A stretch of DNA of 64,000 nucleotides from Celeribacter baekdonensis. Its GTDB lineage: Bacteria; Pseudomonadota; Alphaproteobacteria; Rhodobacterales; Rhodobacteraceae. The translations under genes were made by a program, and so were the position numbers. Positions 43,554-52,196 of the stretch are shown one piece after another. The notes below the pieces were generated by a model, which saw only the letters and a program-made list of their open reading frames with translations, searched no databases and was not told the origin of the DNA. The stretch covers positions 1-64,000 of the forward strand of contig NZ_FNBL01000015.1 of assembly GCF_900102315.1 (NCBI RefSeq), read 5' to 3'. Each line of letters opens with the position of its first letter. Position 1 is the stretch's first letter.

Positions 43554-45401
43554 ATGGCACGCGCACCCGTCTTACAGCTCTCCGACATTTCCCTCACTTT
43601 TGGGGGAGATCCCGTATTTGATGGCCTTGGCCTTGTGGTTCAGGAGGGCGATCGTGTCGCCCTTGTGGGGCGCAATGGGTCGGGGAAATCGACTTTGCTC
43701 AAGGTCATGGCCGGGCTGGTTGAACCGGACCGGGGATCGCGGGTTTTGGGGCCGGGGATCACGGTCGGATATATGGAGCAGGACCCGGACCTGTCGGGCT
43801 TTGCCACCTTGGGCGATTTTGCCGCCTCGGAACTTGATCCGGCCGAGACCTATAAGGTCGATATGGTCGCCGAAGGGTTGAAATTTAATCCCGAGACGCC
43901 GGTGGACACCGCCTCGGGTGGGGAAAAACGCCGCGCCGCCTTGGCGAAGCTTTTGGCCGAAGCGCCGGGGTTGATGTTGCTTGACGAACCGACCAACCAT
44001 TTGGACATTGAAGCCATTGCCTGGCTCGAAGACGAGTTGAAATCCACCAAAACCGCCTTTGTGCTGATCTCGCACGACCGCGCGTTTCTCAATCACCTGA
44101 CCCGCGCGACGCTTTGGATCGACCGGGGCGAGGTGAAGCGCCAAGAGCAAGGGTTTGAAGCCTTTGAAGAATGGCGCGACAAGATTTGGGACGACGAGGA
44201 CATGCAGCGCCACAAGTTGGATCGCAAGATCAAGGCCGAGGCGCGGTGGGCGGTCGAGGGCATTTCGGCCCGGCGCAAACGCAACCAGGGCCGGGTGCGC
44301 GCATTGCAAGACCTGCGTGCCGAACGTTCCGGGCAAATCCGCCGTCAGGGCACGGCGGCGATGGATCTTGAAGTGGTTGAAAAATCCGGCAAACGCGTGG
44401 TCGAGGCCGAAGGCATTTCCAAAAGCTTTGGCGACAAGGTGATCCTGCGCGATTTCTCGATCAAAGTGGCGCGGGGCGACCGGATCGCTTTTGTCGGCCC
44501 CAATGGCGCGGGCAAAACCACGCTGTTGAAAATGCTGACCGGCGAGATGGAACCGGACACCGGCACGATCAAGCTCGGCACCAAATTGGACATGGCGGTG
44601 TTTGACCAAAACCGGTCCAACATCCGCGAAGACCTGACCCTTTGGGAGGCGATGACCTCGGACAAAGACATGCGGGTGTCGGGCAAGGCCGATCAGGTCA
44701 TGGTGCGCGGCGTGCCGAAACATGTGGTCGGCTATCTCAAAGAATTCCTCTTTACCGATGCGCAAGCGCGCGCGCCTGTGCGCTCATTGTCGGGCGGTGA
44801 AAAGGCGCGGCTGTTGCTGGCCAAAATCATGGCGCACCCCTCGAACCTTTTGGTGCTCGATGAGCCGACCAACGATCTTGATATCGAAACGCTTGACCTG
44901 TTGCAGGAGTTGTTGACCGATTTCGAGGGCACGGTTCTGTTGGTGTCGCACGACCGTGATTTCATTGACCGGGTGGCGACACAAACCGTGGCGATGGAGG
45001 GCGATGGCTGGGCCACGTCTTATCCCGGCGGCTGGTCGGATTATCAATCGCAACGCGGGGCCGTGGCCAAGGCGCGGGAGCGCGAAAATGCCAAACAGGC
45101 GGAGCGTGCTGCGAGCAAACCGGCGGATGCCAAGCCCGCAGAGGCATCGCAAGCGCCTGCCAAGGCAAAAACCGCGCTGACTTTCACCGAAAAGCACCGT
45201 CTTGAGGCGCTGCCCGACGAGATGGCGCAGATCGAAGCACAGATTGGCAAATTGTCCGAACTTTTGGCCGATCCTGACCTGTTCACCCGCGAGCCGGTCA
45301 AGTTTAAAAAAGCCACGGATATGCTGACCGAACGCCAGGAGGCGCTCGCTCTGGCTGAGGAAGAATGGCTTACGCTTGAGGAGAAAAATTCCGACGCATA
45401 A
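43554..45401 (+). CDS. uup: ABC-F family ATPase, Uup type
   Basis: The 615-residue soluble protein has two ABC domains and no membrane helices. Walker A motifs are GRNGSGKST (39-47) and GPNGAGKTT near 316; the signatures are ASGGEKRR and SLSGGEKARLLLAK, each followed by LDEPTN. A C-terminal coiled coil (about 540-610, MAQIEAQIGKLSELLADPDL) after an Ala/Lys-rich linker is the Uup mark. ABC-F proteins act on the ribosome; Uup also influences transposon precise excision and replication intermediates in E. coli. It is monocistronic with a terminator overlapping the stop. Confidence 0.9.
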   Translation: MARAPVLQLSDISLTFGGDPVFDGLGLVVQEGDRVALVGRNGSGKSTLLKVMAGLVEPDRGSRVLGPGITVGYMEQDPDLSGFATLGDFAASELDPAETYKVDMVAEGLKFNPETPVDTASGGEKRRAALAKLLAEAPGLMLLDEPTNHLDIEAIAWLEDELKSTKTAFVLISHDRAFLNHLTRATLWIDRGEVKRQEQGFEAFEEWRDKIWDDEDMQRHKLDRKIKAEARWAVEGISARRKRNQGRVRALQDLRAERSGQIRRQGTAAMDLEVVEKSGKRVVEAEGISKSFGDKVILRDFSIKVARGDRIAFVGPNGAGKTTLLKMLTGEMEPDTGTIKLGTKLDMAVFDQNRSNIREDLTLWEAMTSDKDMRVSGKADQVMVRGVPKHVVGYLKEFLFTDAQARAPVRSLSGGEKARLLLAKIMAHPSNLLVLDEPTNDLDIETLDLLQELLTDFEGTVLLVSHDRDFIDRVATQTVAMEGDGWATSYPGGWSDYQSQRGAVAKARERENAKQAERAASKPADAKPAEASQAPAKAKTALTFTEKHRLEALPDEMAQIEAQIGKLSELLADPDLFTREPVKFKKATDMLTERQEALALAEEEWLTLEEKNSDA

Positions 45402-45413
45402 GTCGGGGTTTTT
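45384..45413 (+). terminator. Terminator of uup
   Basis: AAAAATTCCGAC (45384-45395) and GTCGGGGTTTTT (45402-45413) pair over 12 bp, two of them G-U. The TAA of uup lies in the loop and a T-run ends the stem. Confidence 0.85.
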
Positions 45414-45620
45414 CTCATTAAGGGCCAGTTGAGGACCAATTTCGGCGGCTTCCTGCCAGAACGGCAAAATCCTTCGGCGTCTTTTGTCCCATCACGAAGA
45501 CCTCACGCGGGCGTGACCTTAACCCCTCTGTTTCTTTGGAAAAAAACCATTATCTCCCTGATCGAGGTGTCGCAAACGGCATCACCTTTGGACGATCCTG
45601 AGGCAGTTAAGGAGACTATT

Positions 45621-46211
45621 ATGAAACGTATGACAACTTCCGTTCTGGTGCTCGCGAGCATGGCTCTTTCCGCTCCTGCATTTGCAGGTGGCATGACAGC
45701 TCCCACCCCTGAACCCACTGTTTATACCCCGGCGCCGGTTGTTCCGGTTGGTGCTGATTGGACGGGCGCTTATGCCGGTGGCACGCTTGGCTACGGCTGG
45801 GGCAATGATGCGCTCGATGACGCCGATGACATGACCTATGGCCTGTTTGGCGGCTACGATTACGACTTCGGTCAGTTCGTTTTGGGTGGCGAGCTTGAAT
45901 ATCTCAAATCCGAAATGGAAGTTGGCACCACCAAGCTCGACGACTTGACCCGTCTGAAATTGCGGGCTGGCTATGATATGGGCTCCACGCTGGTTTACGG
46001 TGTGGTCGGCGCGGCCTATGCCAACGCTGACATCGGTGGGGCTTCCTATTCCGACACGGGCGTGACCTACGGTATCGGTGTCGATTACGCCGTGACCGAC
46101 AACATGAACGCCGGTGTTGAGCTGTTGCAAAACGACTTTAGCGAGTTCGACGACAGCGGTTCTGATCTTTCCGCCACCACGCTTGGTGCGCGCGTGTCGT
46201 TCCGCTTCTAA
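45621..46211 (+). CDS. Small outer-membrane beta-barrel protein
   Basis: ATG 45621 follows AAGGAGA with ideal spacing. The 196-residue protein has a signal peptide (LVLASMALSAPAFA, cleavage near 23), a short Pro/Thr-rich linker (TAPTPEPTVYTPAPVVP) and an eight-stranded barrel of the OmpA-like/Omp25 type (DWTGAYAGGTLGYGWGNDAL, YGLFGGYDYDFGQFVLGGEL), ending in the barrel-sorting motif GARVSFRF. It contains no peptidoglycan-binding domain. A strong ribosome-binding site and its own terminator suggest an abundant protein. An upstream 64-codon extension of the frame is not part of the protein. Confidence 0.9.
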   Translation: MKRMTTSVLVLASMALSAPAFAGGMTAPTPEPTVYTPAPVVPVGADWTGAYAGGTLGYGWGNDALDDADDMTYGLFGGYDYDFGQFVLGGELEYLKSEMEVGTTKLDDLTRLKLRAGYDMGSTLVYGVVGAAYANADIGGASYSDTGVTYGIGVDYAVTDNMNAGVELLQNDFSEFDDSGSDLSATTLGARVSFRF

Positions 46212-46307
46212 ACCTCGGAGTGAAGGGCGGCCTTTGGGTGGCCCTTGCATTTCTCCCGCGTTCCCCCCAGTGACGAAGGGCGCGCCCCCCGCTTGCTCTC
46301 GTCACAG

Positions 46308-46337
46308 CCCCCGTCCTGATCTCAGGGCGGGGGTTTT
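46308..46337 (+). terminator. Terminator after the outer-membrane barrel gene
   Basis: CCCCCG...CGGGGG with inner CCTGA/TCAGG forms an 11-bp interrupted stem followed by TTTT. It lies about 100 bp after the stop. Confidence 0.85.
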
Positions 46338-46426
46338 ATCGTGGCGGATCAGAATTTTGCCGCATCTGATTGCCAAGTCCGCGCGCCACGCTACAGTGGG
46401 GCAAAGCAAAGGGAGGCCCGTGCAAA

Positions 46427-47392
46427 ATGGCATTGGAAGACGCAAAAACTCAGATTGATATGGCCTTCACCGGCTCCGGGCGCGGGCTTGCGTTTGAAAA
46501 CGCCTTTGGCGGCGCGCTGTCCGCCTTTCGCCGCCGTTATACCAAGGATCTGAGCGGGGTGGATTTGGCCATCACCGGGGTGCCGTTTGATCAGGCCGTG
46601 ACCAACCGCCCCGGCACCCGCCTTGGCCCGCGCGCGATTCGCGAAGCCTCGGCGTTGCAGGCCTTTGATGCGCCTTACGGTTGGGGTTATTCGCCTTTTG
46701 ATGAGTTCAACGTGGTGGATTACGGCGATCTGGCCTTTGATTATGCCAAGGTCTCCGATTTTCCCGATGCGCTGACCGACCACATTCGCACGATTTTGGC
46801 CTCTGGGGCTGGCAGCCTCGTTTTGGGCGGCGATCATTACATCAGCTACCCGATCCTCAAGGCCCATGCCGAAAAATTCGGCCCCCTCAGCCTCATTCAT
46901 TTCGATGCCCATTCCGACACTTGGGCCGATGACGACCTGACCCGGATTGATCACGGCACGATGTTTTACAAGGCGGTGAAAACCGGGCTGATTGATCCGA
47001 AAACGTCGGTCCAGATCGGTATTCGCACTGACAACCCGGACACGATGGGCGTCAATATCATTGATGCGCGGATGGTGCATGAACGTGGTGCGGCCTGGGT
47101 CGCCGCCGAGGTCAAAAAGATCGTCGCAGAGCGCGCCTGTTACCTGACCTTTGACATCGACTGTCTGGACCCGGCCTTTGCGCCGGGCACCGGCACGCCG
47201 GTGTGGGGCGGTTTGAGTTCGTGGGAGGCCGCCGCGATTTTGCGCGACATGGCCGGGGTGAACCTGACCGGCGGTGATGTGGTCGAAGTCTCGCCGCCCT
47301 ATGACACCACCGGGGCCACGGCAATTGCGGGTGCGCATGTCGCGATGGAGATCATCAGCCTGTTTGGCTGGACCCGCCGTAAGGAAGCATGA
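46427..47392 (+). CDS. speB: Agmatinase
   Basis: ATG 46427 follows GGGAGG eleven bases upstream. The 321-residue ureohydrolase has the binuclear manganese ligands in place: GGDHYISYP (134-142), DAHSDT (160-165, D160/H162/D164) and DIDCLDPAFAPGTGTP (243-258, D243/D245). SpeB splits agmatine into putrescine and urea. Other ureohydrolases (guanidinobutyrase, guanidinopropionase) share these motifs, so substrate is not fixed by sequence alone. The DUF1499 gene starts two bases after its stop. Confidence 0.9.
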   Translation: MALEDAKTQIDMAFTGSGRGLAFENAFGGALSAFRRRYTKDLSGVDLAITGVPFDQAVTNRPGTRLGPRAIREASALQAFDAPYGWGYSPFDEFNVVDYGDLAFDYAKVSDFPDALTDHIRTILASGAGSLVLGGDHYISYPILKAHAEKFGPLSLIHFDAHSDTWADDDLTRIDHGTMFYKAVKTGLIDPKTSVQIGIRTDNPDTMGVNIIDARMVHERGAAWVAAEVKKIVAERACYLTFDIDCLDPAFAPGTGTPVWGGLSSWEAAAILRDMAGVNLTGGDVVEVSPPYDTTGATAIAGAHVAMEIISLFGWTRRKEA

Positions 47393-47393
47393 C

Positions 47394-47816
47394 GTGAAAA
47401 CCGCGCTCCTCCTCCTCATTGGCCTTTTTGCCCTGTTGCAAGCTGCGGTGCGTTTGGCGCCCACGGTGCCGTCGCGGTGGCATATCGACCCGTTTGCGGC
47501 GGTGGACCCGGTGCCGGGCGGGGTGTTGGAGGTCTTCAGCGTGCCGATGGAGGCGGACGAGGCCCTCGCGCGCCTTGCCGCCATCGCCGAAACCGAACTG
47601 CGCACCCGGCATGTGGCCGGATCGGTGGAGGAGGGGCGGTTGACCTATCGCACCCGCACCGCCTTTTGGGGCTTCCCGGATTTCACCACCATCGCCGCGA
47701 GGTCAACGGAGACCGGGGCAGAGGTGGCGATTTTGGCGCGGCTGCGCTTTGGTCGCTCCGACATGGGCGTCAATGGTCGCCGGGTGGCCGCATGGCGGGC
47801 GGCTGCAGGATTTTGA
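47394..47816 (+). CDS. DUF1499 family protein
   Basis: From GTG 47394 (preceded by AAGGAAG) the frame gives 140 residues: a hydrophobic N-terminal helix (KTALLLLIGLFALLQAAVRL) acting as anchor or signal, then the DUF1499 core (SRWHIDPFAAVDPVPGG, TRTAFWGFPDFTTIAARS, ARLRFGRSDMGVNGRRVAAW). The function of the family is unknown. It is close-coupled to speB and 58 bp ahead of prfA. Confidence 0.8.
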   Translation: MKTALLLLIGLFALLQAAVRLAPTVPSRWHIDPFAAVDPVPGGVLEVFSVPMEADEALARLAAIAETELRTRHVAGSVEEGRLTYRTRTAFWGFPDFTTIAARSTETGAEVAILARLRFGRSDMGVNGRRVAAWRAAAGF

Positions 47817-47874
47817 GGCGCGCTGTGTCGGCCTCTCTTGACCCTGCGACATTTGCAGGGCAACAGATCACCCC

Positions 47875-48924
47875 ATGATACCACAGGACCGTTTGCACCA
47901 GATCGTTGAGCGTTTTGAATTTCTTGAGGCCTCCATGGCGCAAGGAACGGGCGATATTGCGGCTTTGGGGCGGGAATATTCCGATTTGAAGCCCGTGGTG
48001 GACCAAATTTGCGCCTATCAAGGCCTGTTGTCCGATCTCTCAGAGGCCGAAGAGATGCTCTCGGACCCGGATATGCGGGCTTTGGCGCTTGAGGAAATTC
48101 CTGTGCTCAAGGCCAGACTGCCCGAGGCCGAAGAGGCGCTGCAAATCGCGCTTTTGCCAAAGGATTCCGCCGACACCGGATCGGCCATCGTCGAAATTCG
48201 CCCCGGCACCGGCGGCGATGAAGCGGCCTTGTTTGCCGGGGATTTGTTGCGGATGTATCAACGCTACGCCGAGGCCCGGGGTTGGCGGTTTGAGATCATC
48301 GAACTGCAGGAAAGCGAATTGGGCGGTGTCAAAGAGGTGATCGCCAATATCGCCGGGCAGGGCGTCTTTGCCCGGATGAAATTCGAGAGCGGCGTGCATC
48401 GGGTGCAGCGCGTGCCAACCACGGAATCGGGTGGGCGGGTGCATACCTCCGCCGCTACAGTCGCTGTTCTGCCCGAAGCGCAGGACGTGGACATCGAAAT
48501 CAACGCCAATGACATCCGCATCGACACGATGCGATCCTCTGGCGCGGGCGGGCAACACGTCAACACCACCGATTCTGCCGTGCGGATCACCCACATCCCG
48601 ACCGGGATCGTCGTGACCTCCTCAGAAAAATCGCAACACCGCAACCGCGAGATCGCGATGAACGTGTTGCGTGCGCGGCTCTATGACGCAGAGCGGCAAA
48701 AGCTGCATGATGCGCGCTCAAGCGAGCGCAAATCGCAGGTCGGCTCCGGCGATCGCTCGGAGCGCATCCGCACTTATAATTTTCCGCAAGGCCGGATGAC
48801 CGATCACCGCATCAACCTGACGCTCTATAAGCTCGATGCGGTGATGAACGGCGATTTGGACGAGGTGATTGACGCGTTGATTTCCGATCATCAGGCGCGA
48901 TTGATGGCGGAGATGGGGCAATGA
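47875..48924 (+). CDS. prfA: Peptide chain release factor 1
   Basis: The 349-residue class I release factor recognises UAA and UAG. The catalytic GGQ is at 225-227 ([17 protein letters not shown]). The stop-codon-reading tripeptide region is [14 protein letters not shown], where the P-x-T of RF1 appears as PTT rather than RF2's SPF. The codon-recognition helix ([19 protein letters not shown]) and C-terminal domain are complete. Its stop overlaps the prmC start by four bases, matching the functional link: PrmC methylates the GGQ glutamine. Confidence 0.96.
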   Translation: MIPQDRLHQIVERFEFLEASMAQGTGDIAALGREYSDLKPVVDQICAYQGLLSDLSEAEEMLSDPDMRALALEEIPVLKARLPEAEEALQIALLPKDSADTGSAIVEIRPGTGGDEAALFAGDLLRMYQRYAEARGWRFEIIELQESELGGVKEVIANIAGQGVFARMKFESGVHRVQRVPTTESGGRVHTSAATVAVLPEAQDVDIEINANDIRIDTMRSSGAGGQHVNTTDSAVRITHIPTGIVVTSSEKSQHRNREIAMNVLRARLYDAERQKLHDARSSERKSQVGSGDRSERIRTYNFPQGRMTDHRINLTLYKLDAVMNGDLDEVIDALISDHQARLMAEMGQ

Positions 48925-49823
48925 CATCGGGTGTGACAACGGGTGTGACATCGGGTGTGAGCACGGCGACCACCGTTCAGCAGGCGCTTGTTATTGGCAC
49001 CCGCGCGCTGGCCACCGCCGAGATTGAGGGTGCAGGCCGCGATGCGCGACTGTTGATGGCGCATGTGTTGGGGATTGCCTCAGACCGGCTGACCTTGGTG
49101 TTGCCCGATGCGATTTCGCCAGAGGCGCAAGCCGCGTTTGACGCCACCATTGCCCGGCGCGTGGCGCGCGAACCCGTGTCGCATATTCTGGGCCGCCGTG
49201 CCTTTTATGGTCGGGAGTTTCAGGTCAATGCCGATGTGTTGGACCCGCGTCCCGAGACGGAGATATTGATCCAAGAGGCGCTGACACAGCCCTTTGCCTC
49301 CGCCCTTGATCTTGGCACAGGATCGGGAGCTATCCTTTTGACATTGCTTGCGGAAAACCCTATATCTAAAGGGCTTGGGACCGATCTGTCCGAGGCGGCT
49401 TTGGCGGTGGCGCGTCAAAATTGCGCCGCTTTGGGCCTGACCAAACAGGCGCGGTTTCAACAGGCGCATTGGTGGCAGGGGGTCGAAGGGAGTTTTGATC
49501 TGATCGTCTCCAACCCGCCTTATATTGCCGCCTCTGAGATGCCCGCGCTCTCGCCCGAACTGGCCTATGAGCCGCGCATGGCGTTGACCGATGAGGCGGA
49601 TGGATTGACGTCCTACCGTGCGATTGTGGCCGAGGCGCGGGCGCATTTGGCCCCGCGTGGGCGCATCCTGTTGGAGATCGGCCCAACCCAAGGTGCGGCC
49701 GTGTCCGATCTGTTGCTGGCGCAGGGGTTCAAGGCGGTGCGGGTGATCGCCGATCTCGATGGCCGGGACCGGGTGGTGCGGGGGCAATTGCCCAATCCAC
49801 ATCCACGCAACGCGGGTAAGTGA
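48921..49823 (+). CDS. prmC: Release factor glutamine methyltransferase PrmC
   Basis: The 300-residue SAM-dependent enzyme methylates the GGQ glutamine of release factors. It has the N-terminal helical domain ([20 protein letters not shown]), the SAM-binding [16 protein letters not shown] and the catalytic NPPY (198-201) in [20 protein letters not shown]. The first 16 residues ([16 protein letters not shown]) are encoded by a tandem 12-bp repeat and are not part of the normal family N-terminus, so they look like a recent in-frame expansion at the overlap with prfA. Confidence 0.95.
   Translation: MTSGVTTGVTSGVSTATTVQQALVIGTRALATAEIEGAGRDARLLMAHVLGIASDRLTLVLPDAISPEAQAAFDATIARRVAREPVSHILGRRAFYGREFQVNADVLDPRPETEILIQEALTQPFASALDLGTGSGAILLTLLAENPISKGLGTDLSEAALAVARQNCAALGLTKQARFQQAHWWQGVEGSFDLIVSNPPYIAASEMPALSPELAYEPRMALTDEADGLTSYRAIVAEARAHLAPRGRILLEIGPTQGAAVSDLLLAQGFKAVRVIADLDGRDRVVRGQLPNPHPRNAGK
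48922..48957 (+). repeat. Three tandem copies of a 12-bp unit at the start of prmC
   Basis: TGACATCGGGTG, TGACAACGGGTG and TGACATCGGGTG follow one another directly after the first base of the prmC ATG, encoding T(S/T)GV repeats. The prfA stop codon (TGA, 48922-48924) is part of the first unit. Confidence 0.95.
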
Positions 49824-50306
49824 CACCGGGGGCGATCCATGGGCCGATCCTTTCGGACAGCATGGGCCGATGCTTTCGGACAAGCGTCAGGAAAATCGTA
49901 ACCCTTATGCGCCATGTATGCGTCATGTATGCGCTACGGTGTCCGAAAGTGTCCGTAGAAAATCTATCGCGTGCTTTGCAATGTGATGCTGCGTTGTTAT
50001 GCTGTGACGTGATCCCGTGATGTGATCCTGAGGCGTGATTTTGTGACATTGATCTGACGCTGGGGCATCGACAAAGGGGCCATCGGTCGCATTTAGCCCG
50101 TGAAGAGCGCAAAAACTGCTTGTCAACAGGGGTGGGACATGATTACTGAGGACAGCGTTTGGCAGGACTTCTGTCCCCAGCGCCGTTACCCAACACAGCT
50201 TAGACGTTGAGGGCTCCCATTTCGGGGAGCGCATGGGACAGACAAGCCCGATCTAGCATAAGCCGGTCCGAAGAACCCGGAAGACAAAGGCTCGAGAGAA
50301 TACTGT
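49824..50306. other. Long intergenic region between prmC and the DUF4167 gene
   Basis: I see no credible gene in these 480 bp. The left part has a 23-bp tandem duplication and further short repeats (GCATGTAT, GTGATCC). The right 200 bp form the leader of the DUF4167 gene, with several short complementary runs (GGGAGCG/CGCTCCC class, near 50200-50235) that could fold. No promoter boxes can be fixed by eye. Confidence 0.5.
49838..49883 (+). repeat. 23-bp tandem duplication
   Basis: CATGGGCCGATSCTTTCGGACAR occurs at 49838-49860 and 49861-49883 with two differences. Confidence 0.95.
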
Positions 50307-50993
50307 ATGAGATCCTCTAAAAACCGTTCGCGGTCCAAGACCAACAATCGCCCCCGTACCGTCGGCAACATCGTCAACCGCGTGTTTGACAGTTCCGGCC
50401 CGGAGGGCAAGGTGCGCGGCACGCCGCAACAGATCATCGACAAATACAATCAGCTGGCGCGAGACGCACAGCTGTCCAATGACCGTGTGGCGGCTGAAAA
50501 CTTTCAGCAGCACGCGGAACATTACCTGCGCTTGTTGAGCGTGGCGCAAAAAGAAATGGATGCGCAGCGCGAACAACAAGAGCGCGAGCAACAAGAGCGC
50601 CGGGACCGTCAGGAATCGGAACGTCTTGAGCGTGCAGAACGTGCCGAGCGTCATCGCAAACGCGAAGAGCAGGCGGCTGAGAACGTGTCGCAACCGGCGT
50701 CTTCGCCATCCTCGGTGGCCGGTGAGGGCGATCAGCCCGATGTGGTCTTTGTCGATCACAGCACACAAGATCAGCCTGCAAGCGACGACACCGGACTGGT
50801 GGAAACACCTGAAAGTGCCGCACCTGCGCCGAAAAAGCCCCGTGCCCCGCGCAAACCGCGCGCGCCGCGCAAACCCAAAACGACGGACGAGACGTCTGGC
50901 AATGCGGGCGGTGATACTGGTGGTGATACTGGCAAGGGCAAAGCTGAGGCGGACAGTGCCGCCACAGGCGACAGTTCCGAGGCCGCAGAGTGA
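50307..50993 (+). CDS. DUF4167 domain protein, probable RNA-binding
   Basis: The 228-residue protein opens with the DUF4167 domain (NRPRTVGNIVNRVFDSSGPE, VRGTPQQIIDKYNQLARDAQ, RVAAENFQQHAEHYLRLL; residues 14-78). A charged coiled stretch of EQQERE repeats (90-128) and a Pro/Lys-rich basic segment (PKKPRAPRKPRAPRKPKT) follow. The family is widespread in alphaproteobacteria and its highly basic, flexible build suggests RNA or nucleoid binding; function is unproven. A bidirectional terminator follows 44 bp after the stop. Confidence 0.88.
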   Translation: MRSSKNRSRSKTNNRPRTVGNIVNRVFDSSGPEGKVRGTPQQIIDKYNQLARDAQLSNDRVAAENFQQHAEHYLRLLSVAQKEMDAQREQQEREQQERRDRQESERLERAERAERHRKREEQAAENVSQPASSPSSVAGEGDQPDVVFVDHSTQDQPASDDTGLVETPESAAPAPKKPRAPRKPRAPRKPKTTDETSGNAGGDTGGDTGKGKAEADSAATGDSSEAAE

Positions 50994-51036
50994 TTGCATA
51001 AGTCGCCGGGCCTTTGGGCGCGGTGCTTATGACCAA

Positions 51037-51074
51037 AACATAAAACCCGCACTTGGTTGTGCGGGTTTTATGTT
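51037..51074. terminator. Bidirectional terminator between the DUF4167 and LuxR-type genes
   Basis: AACATAAAACCCGCAC and GTGCGGGTTTTATGTT form a perfect 16-bp stem with loop TTGGTT; A- and T-tracts flank the GC core on both strands. It serves the two convergent genes. Confidence 0.95.
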
Positions 51075-51098
51075 GAGGCTGAAAGGGTCAGTGGTCAA

Positions 51099-51620
51099 TC
51101 AGGCCCGATCGGAGGGGGCGTGTGAGGACGGCGCCGTGTCAATCAGCGTATCAATCAACGCCGACATCATCTCGGCTCGGTTGCGGGTCGCGGATTTGCG
51201 ATAAATCGCATTGAGATGGGCCTTGATCGTGCCCTCTTTGTTGCCGCGAAATTCGGCGATCTCACCGATGGTAAAACCTTTGACCAAAAACCGCGCCACA
51301 TCGCGCTCAGAGGGTGAGAGTTTCCACAACTCAAAATGGCTTTCGATCACATCAAACACCGCCTGTGACGCCGCATGCAGGCTGTGTTCCAATCGCGCTT
51401 TGCGCTGTTGCAGGTCGATCAGATAACCGAGTTCCAACAGGATCGCCAAAACCAAAGTCGCCGCCGCCATGGCTTCGATCAAAAGATGCGTCGTCGGTTT
51501 GCCGCCTGCCTCTTGCAGATCGGTGAAGACATCGAAGACAAAGAAAACCGCACAAAAGGTCTGGATCGCAATCAAGGTGATCATCGCCGCCGGGGCTTTG
51601 GCCGAGGTGAAACGCGCCAT
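51099..51620 (-). CDS. Membrane-anchored LuxR-type (GerE) HTH regulator
   Basis: ATG 51620 follows AAAGGA. The 173-residue protein has two predicted membrane helices (about 12-32 and 45-68), a short helical linker (QQRKARLEHSLHAASQAVFD) and a C-terminal LuxR helix-turn-helix (100-155; LSPSERDVARFLVKGFTIGE, GTIKAHLNAIYRKS). It lacks a receiver or autoinducer domain, so any signal must enter through the membrane part or a partner. Small two-helix LuxR proteins occur in Rhodobacterales, but I know no assigned target. It is transcribed 134 bp after the VOC gene. Confidence 0.85.
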   Translation of the reverse strand: MARFTSAKAPAAMITLIAIQTFCAVFFVFDVFTDLQEAGGKPTTHLLIEAMAAATLVLAILLELGYLIDLQQRKARLEHSLHAASQAVFDVIESHFELWKLSPSERDVARFLVKGFTIGEIAEFRGNKEGTIKAHLNAIYRKSATRNRAEMMSALIDTLIDTAPSSHAPSDRA

Positions 51621-51754
51621 GGCGGGTCCTTTCGTGGGGAAGGGTGACGCTTTAAGACATATCAATGTTGTGGGCGTTCGGCCATAACCCCGTGAGACAG
51701 GCTTATGACGCAACGCTTTAGGCGCTGCATTTGGCGCGATGCACGCCGAGGGCC

Positions 51755-52183
51755 TTATCGGTTTGAGCGATCCGTCAGATCGTCCCAAAACTCGGCGCGA
51801 TGCACGATATGGATTTTATTGCCCGAAGGATCACGCAGATAGGCACCGTAATAATCCGGCGCGTAATGGGCGCGCAGACCCGGCGCGCCAGCATCCGTTC
51901 CGCCGTGCAAAAGTCCTTGGGCATGGGCCGCGTCCACCGCCGCGCGTGACGGTGCGATAAAGGCCAACATTGCGCCATTGCCGCCGCGCGCGGGGGCACC
52001 GTCAAAAGGCTGATAAACGTAAAACCGGGGATAGGGCGCCTCTGGCCGGACCCAACAGCGCGAATCAGGCCCGCCATCCGGCTCAACCACCCGTTGTACC
52101 ATGCCAATTTCGCCCAAAACCGCGTCATAAAACGCCGCCGCTTGGGCCAAATCATCGGCTCCAACTGTCACATGCGAAAACAT
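51755..52183 (-). CDS. VOC (glyoxalase-like) family protein
   Basis: ATG 52183 has GGGAGAA upstream, overlapping the rsmA stop region. The 142-residue protein has two beta-alpha-beta-beta-beta modules: MFSHVTVGADDLAQAAAFYD opens the first with a metal-type His, and YYGAYLRDPSGNKIHIVHRA closes the second with the family DPxGN motif. Such proteins are metal-dependent lyases, isomerases or resistance proteins; no substrate can be assigned. Position 13 bp after rsmA suggests it is the last gene of the LPS-export operon. Confidence 0.85.
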   Translation of the reverse strand: MFSHVTVGADDLAQAAAFYDAVLGEIGMVQRVVEPDGGPDSRCWVRPEAPYPRFYVYQPFDGAPARGGNGAMLAFIAPSRAAVDAAHAQGLLHGGTDAGAPGLRAHYAPDYYGAYLRDPSGNKIHIVHRAEFWDDLTDRSNR

Positions 52184-52196
52184 GATTTTCTCCCGC

